Source: Aquincola agrisoli
GTDB lineage: Bacteria; Pseudomonadota; Gammaproteobacteria; Burkholderiales; Burkholderiaceae_C
Length of the DNA stretch: 64,000 nt
NCBI RefSeq assembly: GCF_036621135.1
Contig: NZ_JAZIBG010000041.1
Coordinates: 1 to 64,000 of the forward strand
Direction: 5' to 3'
The translations under genes and the position numbers were made by a program. Of this stretch, positions 1-8,631 are shown piece by piece. The notes below the pieces were generated by a model. That model saw only the letters and a list, made by a program, of their open reading frames with translations, was not told the origin of the DNA and ran no database searches. How positions within the stretch are numbered: position 1 is the stretch's first letter; each line of letters begins with the position of its first letter.

Positions 1-96
1 GCCGCCCGCCGGCCCGGGCGCCGCCGGGCCGCGCCGCGCCGCCGTGCCGGCCGGCCGCAGCCGCCGGGGCACGGCATGACATCGTCCCGGCGACGG

Positions 97-1803
97 CTAG
101 CGCGGCAGGTACAGCAGCCACAGGACCAGTGCCACGTTGAACAGCGCCGAGACCCAGAACGCGGCCATCCACAGCGCGGCCGGGTCGCGCCGGGCCAGCG
201 GCGTGGCGGGCAGCGCCGCCAGCGCACGCGAGGCACCGCGCTCCAACGCGAGCACGAGCTCCTCGGCGGTCTCGAAGCGCTGGCGCGGATCGCGTGCCAC
301 GGCCTTCAGCACGAGGTGGTCGAGCCATACCGGCACGTCGGGCCGCAGCCGCGAGAGGCGGCGCGGATCGTGGCGGTAGCGGCCGGTCTGCCAGGGCTCG
401 ACCTCGCCGTACGGCAAACGCCCGCCCAGCCAGCGGTACAGCGCGACGCCCAGGGCGAAGAGGTCGCTGCCGGCGTCGGCCGGGGCGCCGTCCCATTGCT
501 CCGGGTTCATGTAGCTGGGCGTGCCCGCATGCAGCTGCCGCTGCGCGGCGGGCTCGCGGCCCGAGATGGCCACGCCGAGGTCGAGCAGCCGCCAGCAGCC
601 GTCGTCGCCCCGGTGCAGGTTGCCCGGCTTGACGTCGCGGTGCACCACGCCGAGGCGGTGCAGCCGGCCCAGCGCACGGCCGATCTCCAGCCCCGCCTGC
701 ACGACCTCGGCCACACTGAAGGCGGTGCCCGCGGCCAGCAGCTGCTCCAGCGTCTGGCCGCCATGCCAGTCGAAGACGGTGTAGAGGGCGCTCGGGTCGA
801 TCACCTCGTGCACCCGCACGAAGCCGGGGACGCCGCTCTCGCCCACCCGCAGGCCGAGCCAGGCCTCGTGGGCCAGCATCGTGCGCTCCTGCGGGTCGCT
901 CGCCCGGGCCTCGTGCAGGGTCTTCAACGCCACCAGCGCGCGCGCCGGCGTGCGCGCCTGGTAGAGGCGGTGCACGCCGGTATCGGCCACCAGCGCGGTG
1001 ACGGTGAAGCCATCGACCACGTCGCCGACCTTGAGCGGCGGCAGCGGCGGCAGGCGGCGCCCGCGCAGCAGCGCATCCTCGAAACGCGCCGCGTCGAGCC
1101 CGCGGATGCGCAGCACGATCGCGGTGGCGTTGTCGAAGCTGCCGGCCTGCAGGGCCGCGGCCACCACCGCGTCGGCCGCGGCCTGGGCGTCGGCCGCCGC
1201 GCCCACCAGGCCCGCGATGCGCGCCGGCTCCAGCGCGCCGTGGACCCCGTCGGTCGTCAGCACGAAGCAGTCGCCGACACGCACCTCGCCCTGCGCGAAA
1301 TCGACGCGCACCACGTCGTCGAGGCCGACGGCGCGTGTCAGCCGGTTGCGCTGCAGGCCGCCGAACACGTGGTCGGCCGTCAGCGGCCGCAGCTCGCCGT
1401 CGACGAGCTGGCAGGCCCGGCTGTCGCCCGCGTGCGCCACCGTGTAGCTGTGGCCGTGCACCGCCAGCGCGGTGATGGTGGTGAGCCCGGTGCGCGGCTC
1501 GCCGGCCTGCTCGCTCAGCCCCTGCCGGCGGCGGTTGTGGTCGGCCAGCCATTGGCTGTGCGCCTGGATCAGGCGATCGAGCACCACGGTGGTCTCCCAC
1601 GTGGGCGGCGCGGCGAAGTAGTCGGACAGCAGGCTGCGCACCAGCGTCTGCGCCGCCTCCTGCCCGCCGCCGCCGGTCGATACGCCATCGGCGACCGCCG
1701 CGATCAGGCCCAGGGGATCGCCGCGCCGCACGCCCGCGAAATCCTCGTTGCTGCGGCGGCGCCCGCATTCGCTGGCCAGGCCGATATCGACGTCGAAGCT
1801 CAT
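97..1803 (-). CDS. PP2C phosphatase / Ser-Thr kinase fusion, membrane-tailed
   Basis: A 568-residue protein that joins a PP2C-type protein phosphatase to a Hanks-type protein kinase. Phosphatase half (about 1-235): NED at 19-21, D39-G40, GDSR at 126-129, TDG at 184-186 and DN at 224-225, the metal-binding set of the family. Kinase half (about 255-520): Lys294 in ALK, Glu313, HRD at 388-390, Asn395, and DLG at 408-410 in place of DFG. A hydrophobic stretch at about 543-565 should anchor the C terminus in the membrane with both enzymes in the cytoplasm. It starts 86 bp from nirB on the opposite strand. Fusions of this type often lie beside nitrate uptake and assimilation genes in proteobacteria, so a role in nitrogen regulation is inferred; the substrate is unknown. 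The 96 bases between its stop and the window edge show no supportable gene. Confidence 0.9.
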   Translation of the reverse strand: MSFDVDIGLASECGRRRSNEDFAGVRRGDPLGLIAAVADGVSTGGGGQEAAQTLVRSLLSDYFAAPPTWETTVVLDRLIQAHSQWLADHNRRRQGLSEQAGEPRTGLTTITALAVHGHSYTVAHAGDSRACQLVDGELRPLTADHVFGGLQRNRLTRAVGLDDVVRVDFAQGEVRVGDCFVLTTDGVHGALEPARIAGLVGAAADAQAAADAVVAAALQAGSFDNATAIVLRIRGLDAARFEDALLRGRRLPPLPPLKVGDVVDGFTVTALVADTGVHRLYQARTPARALVALKTLHEARASDPQERTMLAHEAWLGLRVGESGVPGFVRVHEVIDPSALYTVFDWHGGQTLEQLLAAGTAFSVAEVVQAGLEIGRALGRLHRLGVVHRDVKPGNLHRGDDGCWRLLDLGVAISGREPAAQRQLHAGTPSYMNPEQWDGAPADAGSDLFALGVALYRWLGGRLPYGEVEPWQTGRYRHDPRRLSRLRPDVPVWLDHLVLKAVARDPRQRFETAEELVLALERGASRALAALPATPLARRDPAALWMAAFWVSALFNVALVLWLLYLPR

Positions 1804-1832
1804 GGCCCATTCTCGGCGCCAACCTCACCGGC

Positions 1833-1855
1833 GTGCCACCGCCCCACGGTGGCAC
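1833..1855 (+). promoter_or_regulatory. Perfect stem-loop in the nirB leader
   Basis: A perfect 9-bp inverted repeat, GTGCCACCG and CGGTGGCAC, with a 5-base loop (1842-1846). It lies 34 bases before the nirB start and is followed by a T-richer run at 1859-1868. The flanking gene on the left is divergent, so this is not the end of a transcript on the plus strand. It could be an attenuator in the nir-nas leader of the kind read by NasR/NasT-type ANTAR antiterminators, or an operator for a dimeric repressor. The loop is not the hexaloop typical of ANTAR targets, so the mechanism is open. Confidence 0.5.
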
Positions 1856-1889
1856 CTCGCTTGCTTTTGGACCACAAGGACGCATGCGC

Positions 1890-4322
1890 ATGAAGAAGAT
1901 GAAACTCGTGATGGTGGGCAACGGCATGGCCGGCGTGCGCACGCTCGAGGAGCTGCTGAAGATCGCGCCCGACCTGTACGACATCACCGTCTTCGGCGCC
2001 GAGCCGCATCCGAACTACAACCGCATCCTGCTGTCGCCGGTGCTGGCCGGCGAGCAGACGATCCCCGACATCATCCTGAACCCGCTCTCCTGGTACGAGG
2101 CGCACGGCATCACGCTGCACCTGGGCCGCAAGGTGGTGGACGTCGACCGCCGCAAGCGCATCGTGCGCGCCGACGACGGCACCGAGGCCGGATACGACCG
2201 GCTGCTGATCGCCACCGGCTCCAACCCCTTCATCCCGCCGCTGCCGGGCAAGAACCTGCAGGGCGTGCTGGCCTACCGCGACATCGCCGACACCGAGGCG
2301 ATGATCGACGCGTCGACGAAGTACCGGCACGCGGTCGTGGTCGGCGGCGGCCTGCTGGGCCTGGAGGCGGCCAACGGCCTGATGCTGCGCGGCATGCAGG
2401 TGACGGTGGTGCACATCGGGGCCTGGCTGCTGGAACGCCAGCTCGACGAGGCGGCCGCCCGGCTGCTGCAAAAGGAGCTTGAGAACCGCGGCCTCCGGTT
2501 CGTCCTCAACGGCCAGACGCAGGCATTCATCGGCGGCGACGACGGGCGCGTACGGGCCGTGCAGTTCAAGGACGGCACCGAGATCCCGGCCGACCTGGTG
2601 GTGATGTCCGCCGGCATCCGCCCCAACACCGCGCTGGCCGAACAGATCGGCCTGCATTGCAACAGGGGCATCGTCGTCACCGACACCATGCAGACCGTGA
2701 CCGACCCGCGTGTGTACTCGGTCGGTGAATGCGCCGCGCACCGCGGCATCGCCTACGGCCTGGTGGCGCCCCTCTTCGAGCAGGGCAAGGTGTGCGCCAC
2801 GCACCTGGCCGAGTTCGGCATCGGCCGCTACACCGGCAGCCAGACCAGCACCAAGCTCAAGGTCACGGGCATCGACCTCTTCAGCGCCGGCAACTTCATG
2901 GGCGGCGGCGACACCGAGGAGATCGTGATGAGCGACCCCTTCGGCGGCGTCTACAAGAAGCTGGTGATCCAGGGCGACAAGCTGGTCGGCGCGTGCCTGT
3001 ACGGCGACACGGTCGACGGCAGCTGGTACTTCAAGCTGCTGCGCGAAGGCCGCACCATCCACGACATCCGCGACAAGCTGATGTTCGGCGAATCCAACCT
3101 CGGCGACACCGGCCACGAAGGCCACAGCAGGGCCGCGGCGATGCCCGACGACGCCGAGGTCTGCGGCTGCAACGGCATCACCAAGGGCAGCATCTGCAAG
3201 GCCATCCAGGACAAAGGCCTGTTCACGATCGAGGAGGTGCGCAAGCACACCAAGGCCAGCGCCTCGTGCGGCTCCTGCACCGGCCTGGTCGAGCAGCTGC
3301 TGATGTTCACCGCGGGCGGCGACTACTCCGCCGCGCCCAAGAAGAAGGCGATCTGCGCCTGCACCGACGCCAGCCACCAGGAGGTGCGCGACGCCATCCG
3401 CGCCCAGCACCTGCTGGCCATCCCCGACGTGTACGAGGCCCTGGGCTGGCGCACGCCCAACGGCTGCGCGAGCTGCCGCCCGGCCGTCAACTACTACCTG
3501 ATCAGCACCTGGCCGAAGGAAGCGAAGGACGACCCGCAGAGCCACTTCATCAACGAGCGCAGCCACGCCAACATCCAGAAGGACGGCACCTACAGCGTCG
3601 TGCCGCGCATGTGGGGCGGCACCACGAATGCCGGCGAGCTGCGCCGCATTGCCGACGTGGTCGACAAGTACCAAATCCCCAGCGTGAAGGTCACCGGCGG
3701 CCAGCGCATCGACCTGCTGGGCGTGAAGAAGGAAGACCTGCCCGGCGTGTGGAAGGACCTCGGCATGCCCAGCGGCCACGCCTACGGCAAGACCCTGCGC
3801 ACCGTGAAGACCTGCGTGGGCAGCGAATGGTGCCGCTTCGGCACGCAGGACTCGACGGCGCTCGGCATCGAGCTCGAACGCGTGCTGTGGCGCATGTACG
3901 CGCCCCACAAGGTGAAGCTGGCCGTCAGCGGCTGCCCGCGCAACTGCGCCGAGAGCGGCATCAAGGACGTGGGCGTGATCGGCGTCGACTCGGGCTGGGA
4001 GATCTACATCGCCGGCAACGGCGGCATCAAGACCGAGGTGGCGCACTTCTTCTGCAAGCTGAAGACGGCCGCCGAAGTGGTGGAGCACGCGGCCGCCTTC
4101 CTGCAGCTCTACCGCGAGGAAGGCTGGTACCTGGAACGCACCGTGCACTACGTGGGCCGCGTGGGCCTCGACCACGTGAAGGCCCGGGTGCTGGACGACG
4201 CCGGGAACCGCAAGGCGCTGTACGACCGGCTGGTGTTCTCGCTCGACGGCGAGCCCGACCCGTGGTTCGAGTTCGACCGGGCCGGCGTGGACCTGCGCCA
4301 GTTCGCCACGCTGGGAGTGTGA
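1890..4322 (+). CDS. nirB: Assimilatory nitrite reductase, large subunit
   Basis: Reduces nitrite to ammonium with NAD(P)H in the cytoplasm. Domains in order: FAD/NAD(P)-binding reductase (GNGMAG near the N terminus, VVGGGLLGLEAA for the second nucleotide site), two BFD-type [2Fe-2S] segments (CGCNG...CGSC and CACT...CASC), a ferredoxin-like half domain, and the sirohaem/[4Fe-4S] domain with Cys-x5-Cys (CVGSEWC) and Cys-x3-Cys (CPRNC). About 810 residues, the usual length for NirB. I chose the ATG at 1890 because AAGGA at 1876-1880 is well spaced for it; the ATG at 1884 is the alternative, and 1833 is unlikely because it would translate the leader hairpin. nirD starts 2 bases after the stop. 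Confidence 0.96.
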   Translation: MKKMKLVMVGNGMAGVRTLEELLKIAPDLYDITVFGAEPHPNYNRILLSPVLAGEQTIPDIILNPLSWYEAHGITLHLGRKVVDVDRRKRIVRADDGTEAGYDRLLIATGSNPFIPPLPGKNLQGVLAYRDIADTEAMIDASTKYRHAVVVGGGLLGLEAANGLMLRGMQVTVVHIGAWLLERQLDEAAARLLQKELENRGLRFVLNGQTQAFIGGDDGRVRAVQFKDGTEIPADLVVMSAGIRPNTALAEQIGLHCNRGIVVTDTMQTVTDPRVYSVGECAAHRGIAYGLVAPLFEQGKVCATHLAEFGIGRYTGSQTSTKLKVTGIDLFSAGNFMGGGDTEEIVMSDPFGGVYKKLVIQGDKLVGACLYGDTVDGSWYFKLLREGRTIHDIRDKLMFGESNLGDTGHEGHSRAAAMPDDAEVCGCNGITKGSICKAIQDKGLFTIEEVRKHTKASASCGSCTGLVEQLLMFTAGGDYSAAPKKKAICACTDASHQEVRDAIRAQHLLAIPDVYEALGWRTPNGCASCRPAVNYYLISTWPKEAKDDPQSHFINERSHANIQKDGTYSVVPRMWGGTTNAGELRRIADVVDKYQIPSVKVTGGQRIDLLGVKKEDLPGVWKDLGMPSGHAYGKTLRTVKTCVGSEWCRFGTQDSTALGIELERVLWRMYAPHKVKLAVSGCPRNCAESGIKDVGVIGVDSGWEIYIAGNGGIKTEVAHFFCKLKTAAEVVEHAAAFLQLYREEGWYLERTVHYVGRVGLDHVKARVLDDAGNRKALYDRLVFSLDGEPDPWFEFDRAGVDLRQFATLGV

Positions 4323-4324
4323 GG

Positions 4325-4678
4325 ATGGCGACCTGGAAGACCCTGTGCCGCGTGGAAGACATCCCCGTGCTCGGCGCGCGGCGCGTGGCGCGTGCCAACG
4401 GCCCCGAGGTGGCCGTGTTCCGCAACACCGAAGACCAGGTCTTCGCGCTGCTCGACCAGTGCCCGCACAGGAAGGGCCCGCTGAGCCAGGGCATCGTGTT
4501 CGGCACCAGCGTGGCCTGCCCGCTGCACAACTGGACCATCGGCCTCGAGGACGGCCGCGCCCGCGCCCCCGACGAAGGCTGCACGCCGACCTTCTCGGTC
4601 AAGGTCGAGAACGGCGAGGTGGCCCTGGACCTGGACGAACTGGCGACCATCGCCCCTCACCCCTGCCCCCGAGCATGA
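4325..4678 (+). CDS. nirD: Nitrite reductase, small (Rieske-type) subunit
   Basis: A 117-residue Rieske-fold partner of NirB. Unlike the enterobacterial NirD, which has lost the cluster ligands, this one keeps a full Rieske signature, CPH followed by CPLHNW, so it probably binds a [2Fe-2S] centre and passes electrons to the NirB catalytic domain. GGGAG at 4313-4317 gives a good ribosome-binding site 7 bases before the ATG. The last codon and stop overlap the start of nasA as ATGA (4675-4678), which points to translational coupling within one operon. Confidence 0.94.
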   Translation: MATWKTLCRVEDIPVLGARRVARANGPEVAVFRNTEDQVFALLDQCPHRKGPLSQGIVFGTSVACPLHNWTIGLEDGRARAPDEGCTPTFSVKVENGEVALDLDELATIAPHPCPRA

Positions 4679-7497
4679 GCACAGCGCTGCGCGAAACCAG
4701 ATCCACCTGCCCCTATTGCGGCGTCGGCTGCGGCGTGATCATCGAGTCGCAAGGCACGCAGATCACCGGCGTGCGCGGCGACCCGGACCACCCCGCGAAC
4801 TTCGGCCGCCTGTGCAGCAAGGGCAGCACGCTGCACCTCACGGCGGCGCCCGCCGTCACCCAGCACGCGCGGCTGCTGTTCCCGATGCGCCGCGCCACAC
4901 GCGGCGCCGAGCCGCGGCCGGTGAGCTGGAACGAAGCGATGTCGGAGGCGACCGAACGCTTCGCGCAGGTCATCGCCGAGCACGGCCCCGATGCCGTGGG
5001 TTTCTACCTCTCGGGCCAGCTGCTGACCGAGGACTATTACGTCTTCAACAAGCTGGCCAAGGGCCTGATCGGCACCAACAACGTCGACACCAACTCGCGC
5101 CTGTGCATGAGCAGCGCGGTGGCCGGCTACAAGGCGACGCTCGGTGCCGATGCGCCGCCCGCGTGCTACGACGACCTGGCGCATGCGCGCACCCTCTTCA
5201 TCACCGGCTCGAACACCGCCTACGCCCACCCCATCCTGTTCCGCCGCATCGAGGATGCCAAGCGCGCCAACCCGGCGCTGCGCATGATCGTCGTCGACCC
5301 GCGCCGCACCGACACCGCCGCCGCGGCCGACCTGCACCTGCAGCTGCTGCCCGGCAGCGACGTGGCGCTGTACCACGGCCTGCTGCACCTGATGCTGTGG
5401 GACGGCCTGGTCGACACCGCCTACATCGCCGCGCACACCACCGGCTTCGACGCGCTGAAGGCCCGGGTGCGCGAGTACACCCCGCGCGAGACGAGCCGCC
5501 TCACGGGCGTGCCGGAAGACAGGATCGTGCAGGCCGCGGCGTGGTTCGCGGGGCTCGACGAACCCGGCGCCGGCGCCCCGGTTGCGGCACGCACGCCGAC
5601 CCTGTCGCTCTACTGCCAGGGCCTGAACCAGAGCGCCAGCGGCACCGCGAAGAACGCCGCGCTGATCAACCTGCACCTGGCCACCGGACAGATCGGCAAG
5701 CCTGGCGCGGGGCCCTTCTCGCTCACCGGCCAGCCCAATGCGATGGGCGGGCGCGAGGTGGGCGGCCTGTCCAACCTGCTGTCGGCCCACCGCGACCTGG
5801 CCAACCCCGGCCACCGCGCCGAAGTGGCGCGCCTGTGGGGCGTCGACGACGTGCCCGCGGCGCCCGGCAAGAGCGCAGTCGACATGTTCCGCGCCGCGGC
5901 CGACGGCCAGATCAAGGCGCTGTGGATCGCCTGCACCAACCCGGCCCAGTCGATGCCCGACCAGGCGCTGGTGCGCGAGGCGATGGCGCGCTGCGAGTTC
6001 GTGGTCGTGCAGGAGGCCTTCGCCACCACCGCCACCACCCCGTACGCCGACCTGCTGCTGCCGGCCACCACCTGGGGCGAGAAGGAAGGCACCGTCACCA
6101 ACAGCGAGCGCCGCATCAGCCGCGTGCGGCCGGCCGTGCCGGCCCCCGGCCAGGCGCGCAACGACTGGCACATCGCCACCGAGTTCGCGCAGCGCCTGGA
6201 GACCCGGCTGCGCTGCGGCCGCCCTTCCCTGTTCGACTACCCGACGCCCGAGTCCGTGTGGATCGAGCACCGCGAAAGCACCCGGGGCCGCGACCTCGAC
6301 ATCACCGGCCTCAGCTATGCGCGGCTGGAGGCCGAGGGCCCGCAGCAGTGGCCGCTGCCCGAAGGCGCCGCCACCGGCCGGGCGCGGCTCTACGAAGACG
6401 GCGTTTTCCCCACGGCCGACGGGCGCGCCCGCTTCTTCGACACGCCGTTCGAGCCGGTGGCGGAGCCGCGCGACGTGCGCTACCCGTTCAGCCTCAACAC
6501 CGGCCGCCTGCGCGACCAGTGGCACGGCATGAGCCGCACCGGCACGCTGGGCCGGCTCTTCGGCCAGGTGCCCGAACCCACGGTCGACCTGCATCCGCAG
6601 GAGCTGCAGCGCCTGGGCCTGCAGCCGGGCGACCTGGTGCACGTGACCTCGCGCCGGGGCTCCATCGTGCTGCCCGCCGCGGCCGACGACGGCATCGCGC
6701 CGGCGCAGGCCTTCATCGCGATGCACTGGGGCGAGGAGTTCCTGTCGGGCCGCAGCGCCCGCGGCGTGCCGCTGGCCGGCGTCAACGCGCTGACCACGCC
6801 GCGCTACTGCCCGCGCTCGATGCAGCCCGAGCTGAAGCACTGCGCGGTCAAGCTGCTGAAGGCCGAGCTGCCGTGGCGGCTGGTGGCGATGGCCTGGCTG
6901 CCCGAGGACGAGCTGCAGCCTGCGCGCCAGGCCCTGCAGCCGCTGATGCGCGAATTCGCCCACGCGGTGTGCGTGCCCTTCGGCCATGCCCGCGGCGGGG
7001 TGCTGTTCCGCGCTGCACACGACAGCGCGCCGCCGGTCTCGCTGGTGCGCAAGGTCGAGACGCTGCTGGGCCTGGCCTACGGCAGCCACGATGCACCGGT
7101 GCTGCACTACGAAGACCCGCGCCGCGGCCAGCGCCGGGCGATGCGTATGCGCCAGGTCGACGGCGACCGCCGCCTCGAAGGCTTCCTGCTGGCCGGCGAC
7201 ACGCGGGCCGAGGCCTGGCTCAAGCCGCTGCTGCAGGACGAGCTGCCGACGCAGGCCTACGGCCGCCAGCTGCTCACGCCCGGCGCCAAGCCACCGCTGC
7301 CCACGCCAGCGCGCGGCAGGCAGGTCTGCACCTGCTTCAACGTCGGCGAGGCGCAGATCGCAGAGGCCCTGCCCCGATGCCATGGCAGCCCCGACGAACG
7401 CCTCGTCCAGCTGCAGGGCGCGCTGCGCTGCGGGACCAACTGCGGCTCCTGCATCCCCGAGCTGAAACGACTGGTTGCACAAACCACGGCGGCCTGA
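4675..7497 (+). CDS. nasA: Assimilatory nitrate reductase, catalytic subunit
   Basis: A 940-residue molybdopterin (bis-MGD) oxidoreductase that reduces nitrate to nitrite for NirBD to finish. The N terminus has the [4Fe-4S] motif CPYCGVGC with the fourth Cys in LCSKG. The central molybdopterin domains follow (for example QGLNQSASGTAKN and the LLLPATTWGEKEGT block), then the dinucleotide-binding domain. The C terminus carries a BFD-type [2Fe-2S] segment (CTCFNVGE...CGTNCGSC), as in the longer NasA forms that take electrons without a cytochrome. No signal peptide is present, which fits a cytoplasmic assimilatory enzyme. No nasB/nasC electron-donor gene and no nitrate transporter is in the window; a transporter may lie to the left. 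Molybdenum cofactor gene mog is also in the window. Confidence 0.95.
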   Translation: MSTALRETRSTCPYCGVGCGVIIESQGTQITGVRGDPDHPANFGRLCSKGSTLHLTAAPAVTQHARLLFPMRRATRGAEPRPVSWNEAMSEATERFAQVIAEHGPDAVGFYLSGQLLTEDYYVFNKLAKGLIGTNNVDTNSRLCMSSAVAGYKATLGADAPPACYDDLAHARTLFITGSNTAYAHPILFRRIEDAKRANPALRMIVVDPRRTDTAAAADLHLQLLPGSDVALYHGLLHLMLWDGLVDTAYIAAHTTGFDALKARVREYTPRETSRLTGVPEDRIVQAAAWFAGLDEPGAGAPVAARTPTLSLYCQGLNQSASGTAKNAALINLHLATGQIGKPGAGPFSLTGQPNAMGGREVGGLSNLLSAHRDLANPGHRAEVARLWGVDDVPAAPGKSAVDMFRAAADGQIKALWIACTNPAQSMPDQALVREAMARCEFVVVQEAFATTATTPYADLLLPATTWGEKEGTVTNSERRISRVRPAVPAPGQARNDWHIATEFAQRLETRLRCGRPSLFDYPTPESVWIEHRESTRGRDLDITGLSYARLEAEGPQQWPLPEGAATGRARLYEDGVFPTADGRARFFDTPFEPVAEPRDVRYPFSLNTGRLRDQWHGMSRTGTLGRLFGQVPEPTVDLHPQELQRLGLQPGDLVHVTSRRGSIVLPAAADDGIAPAQAFIAMHWGEEFLSGRSARGVPLAGVNALTTPRYCPRSMQPELKHCAVKLLKAELPWRLVAMAWLPEDELQPARQALQPLMREFAHAVCVPFGHARGGVLFRAAHDSAPPVSLVRKVETLLGLAYGSHDAPVLHYEDPRRGQRRAMRMRQVDGDRRLEGFLLAGDTRAEAWLKPLLQDELPTQAYGRQLLTPGAKPPLPTPARGRQVCTCFNVGEAQIAEALPRCHGSPDERLVQLQGALRCGTNCGSCIPELKRLVAQTTAA

Positions 7498-7586
7498 ACC
7501 GGGGCCGGGCCGGTGAATATGTACGACCATCCGGGAGGCGGCGCAGGAGGTCCGAAACTTGCGAACCTGCGCGCAGGAGACATCGC

Positions 7587-8543
7587 ATGAGCACCATCAG
7601 TCACTACATCAAGGAGATCGGCCGCGGCAGCGCCGGCGCACGCTCCCTCAGCACCGAGCAGGCCCAGGACCTGATGGGACTGGTGCTCGACGGCCAGGCC
7701 ACCGACCTGGAGATCGGCGCCTTCGCGATCGCGATGCGCATGAAGGGCGAGACGGTCGACGAGCTCACCGGCTTCCTGGCCGCCGTGCACGAACGCTGCG
7801 TGCTCGTGCCCTCGCGCCTGCCGGTGGTGGTGATCCCCAGCTACAACGGCGCGCGCCGGCTGCCCAACCTGACGCCGCTGCTGGCCATGCGCCTGTCGCA
7901 GGAGGGCGTGCGGGTGCTGGTGCACGGACCGCGCCAGGACCCCAAGCGCGTGAGCACGGCCGACGTGCTGCACGACCTCGGCCTGCCCATCGCGCACAGC
8001 GTGCAGGAGGTCGAGCAGGCCTGGGCACGGCGCGAGCCGGCCTTCCTGTGCATCGACGCGCTGTGCCCGCCGCTCGCGCGGCTGCTCGACGTGCGCTGGA
8101 CCATCGGGCTGCGCAACTCCGGGCACACCGTGGCCAAGATGATCGACCCCGTGCGCGGCGCACCGGCGCTGCGCCTGGCCAGCTACACCCACCCGGAGTT
8201 CGGCGAGTTGATGGCGGCCTATGCGCGGCAGTCGGGCGCCACGATGATGCTGCTGCGGGGCACGGAGGGCGAGGCGGTGGCCGATCCGCGGCGCCAGCCC
8301 CGCATCGACAGCTGGATCGACGGCCAGCCGCGGCCCGAGCTGGGCTGTCCGGCCCAGGAAGGCGTGCTCGCCACGATGCCGCTGCTGCCACGCACGCACG
8401 ACGCGGCGACCACCGCGCTCTACATCCAGGCCGTGATGAGCGGCGAGAAGCCCGCGCCCGATCCGCTGGAGACGCAGGTCGCGCTGGTGATGAAGTCGCT
8501 CGCCGCGATGGAGGGCGCGGGACGGGTCGGCACGGCGGCCTGA
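7587..8543 (+). CDS. ybiB: YbiB, TrpD2-family nucleic-acid-binding protein
   Basis: A 318-residue member of the TrpD2/YbiB family, which has the fold of anthranilate phosphoribosyltransferase (TrpD) but binds nucleic acid rather than making tryptophan precursors. Visible family signs are the helical N-terminal segment (about 1-70, GLVLDGQATDLEIGAFAIAM) and the central nucleoside-phosphorylase-like domain (VVIPSYNGARRLPNLTPLLA; GLRNSGHTVAKMIDP). The start is set by AGGAGA at 7575-7580. It follows nasA by 89 bases in the same direction and may be co-transcribed. The family often sits next to nas/nir genes in Burkholderiales, though the functional link is not established. Confidence 0.88.
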   Translation: MSTISHYIKEIGRGSAGARSLSTEQAQDLMGLVLDGQATDLEIGAFAIAMRMKGETVDELTGFLAAVHERCVLVPSRLPVVVIPSYNGARRLPNLTPLLAMRLSQEGVRVLVHGPRQDPKRVSTADVLHDLGLPIAHSVQEVEQAWARREPAFLCIDALCPPLARLLDVRWTIGLRNSGHTVAKMIDPVRGAPALRLASYTHPEFGELMAAYARQSGATMMLLRGTEGEAVADPRRQPRIDSWIDGQPRPELGCPAQEGVLATMPLLPRTHDAATTALYIQAVMSGEKPAPDPLETQVALVMKSLAAMEGAGRVGTAA

Positions 8544-8631
8544 CGCGGCAGGCCCCGGGCCAGCCCCGGCTTGCACGATCCAGGCCTTCTCGCAGACCAT
8601 CGCCCGATCGCAGGGGTCGGGAGCACGGCGA

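Noticed and set aside
1..96. The end of another gene at the left window edge
   Set aside because: All frames read Arg/Ala/Pro-rich stretches with no recognisable domain, and the length is too short to support a call.
1800..4175. A long open frame on the minus strand opposite nirB
   Set aside because: It is a by-product of G/C-biased third positions in nirB; the translation is His/Ala/Val-rich without any domain, and nirB is certain.
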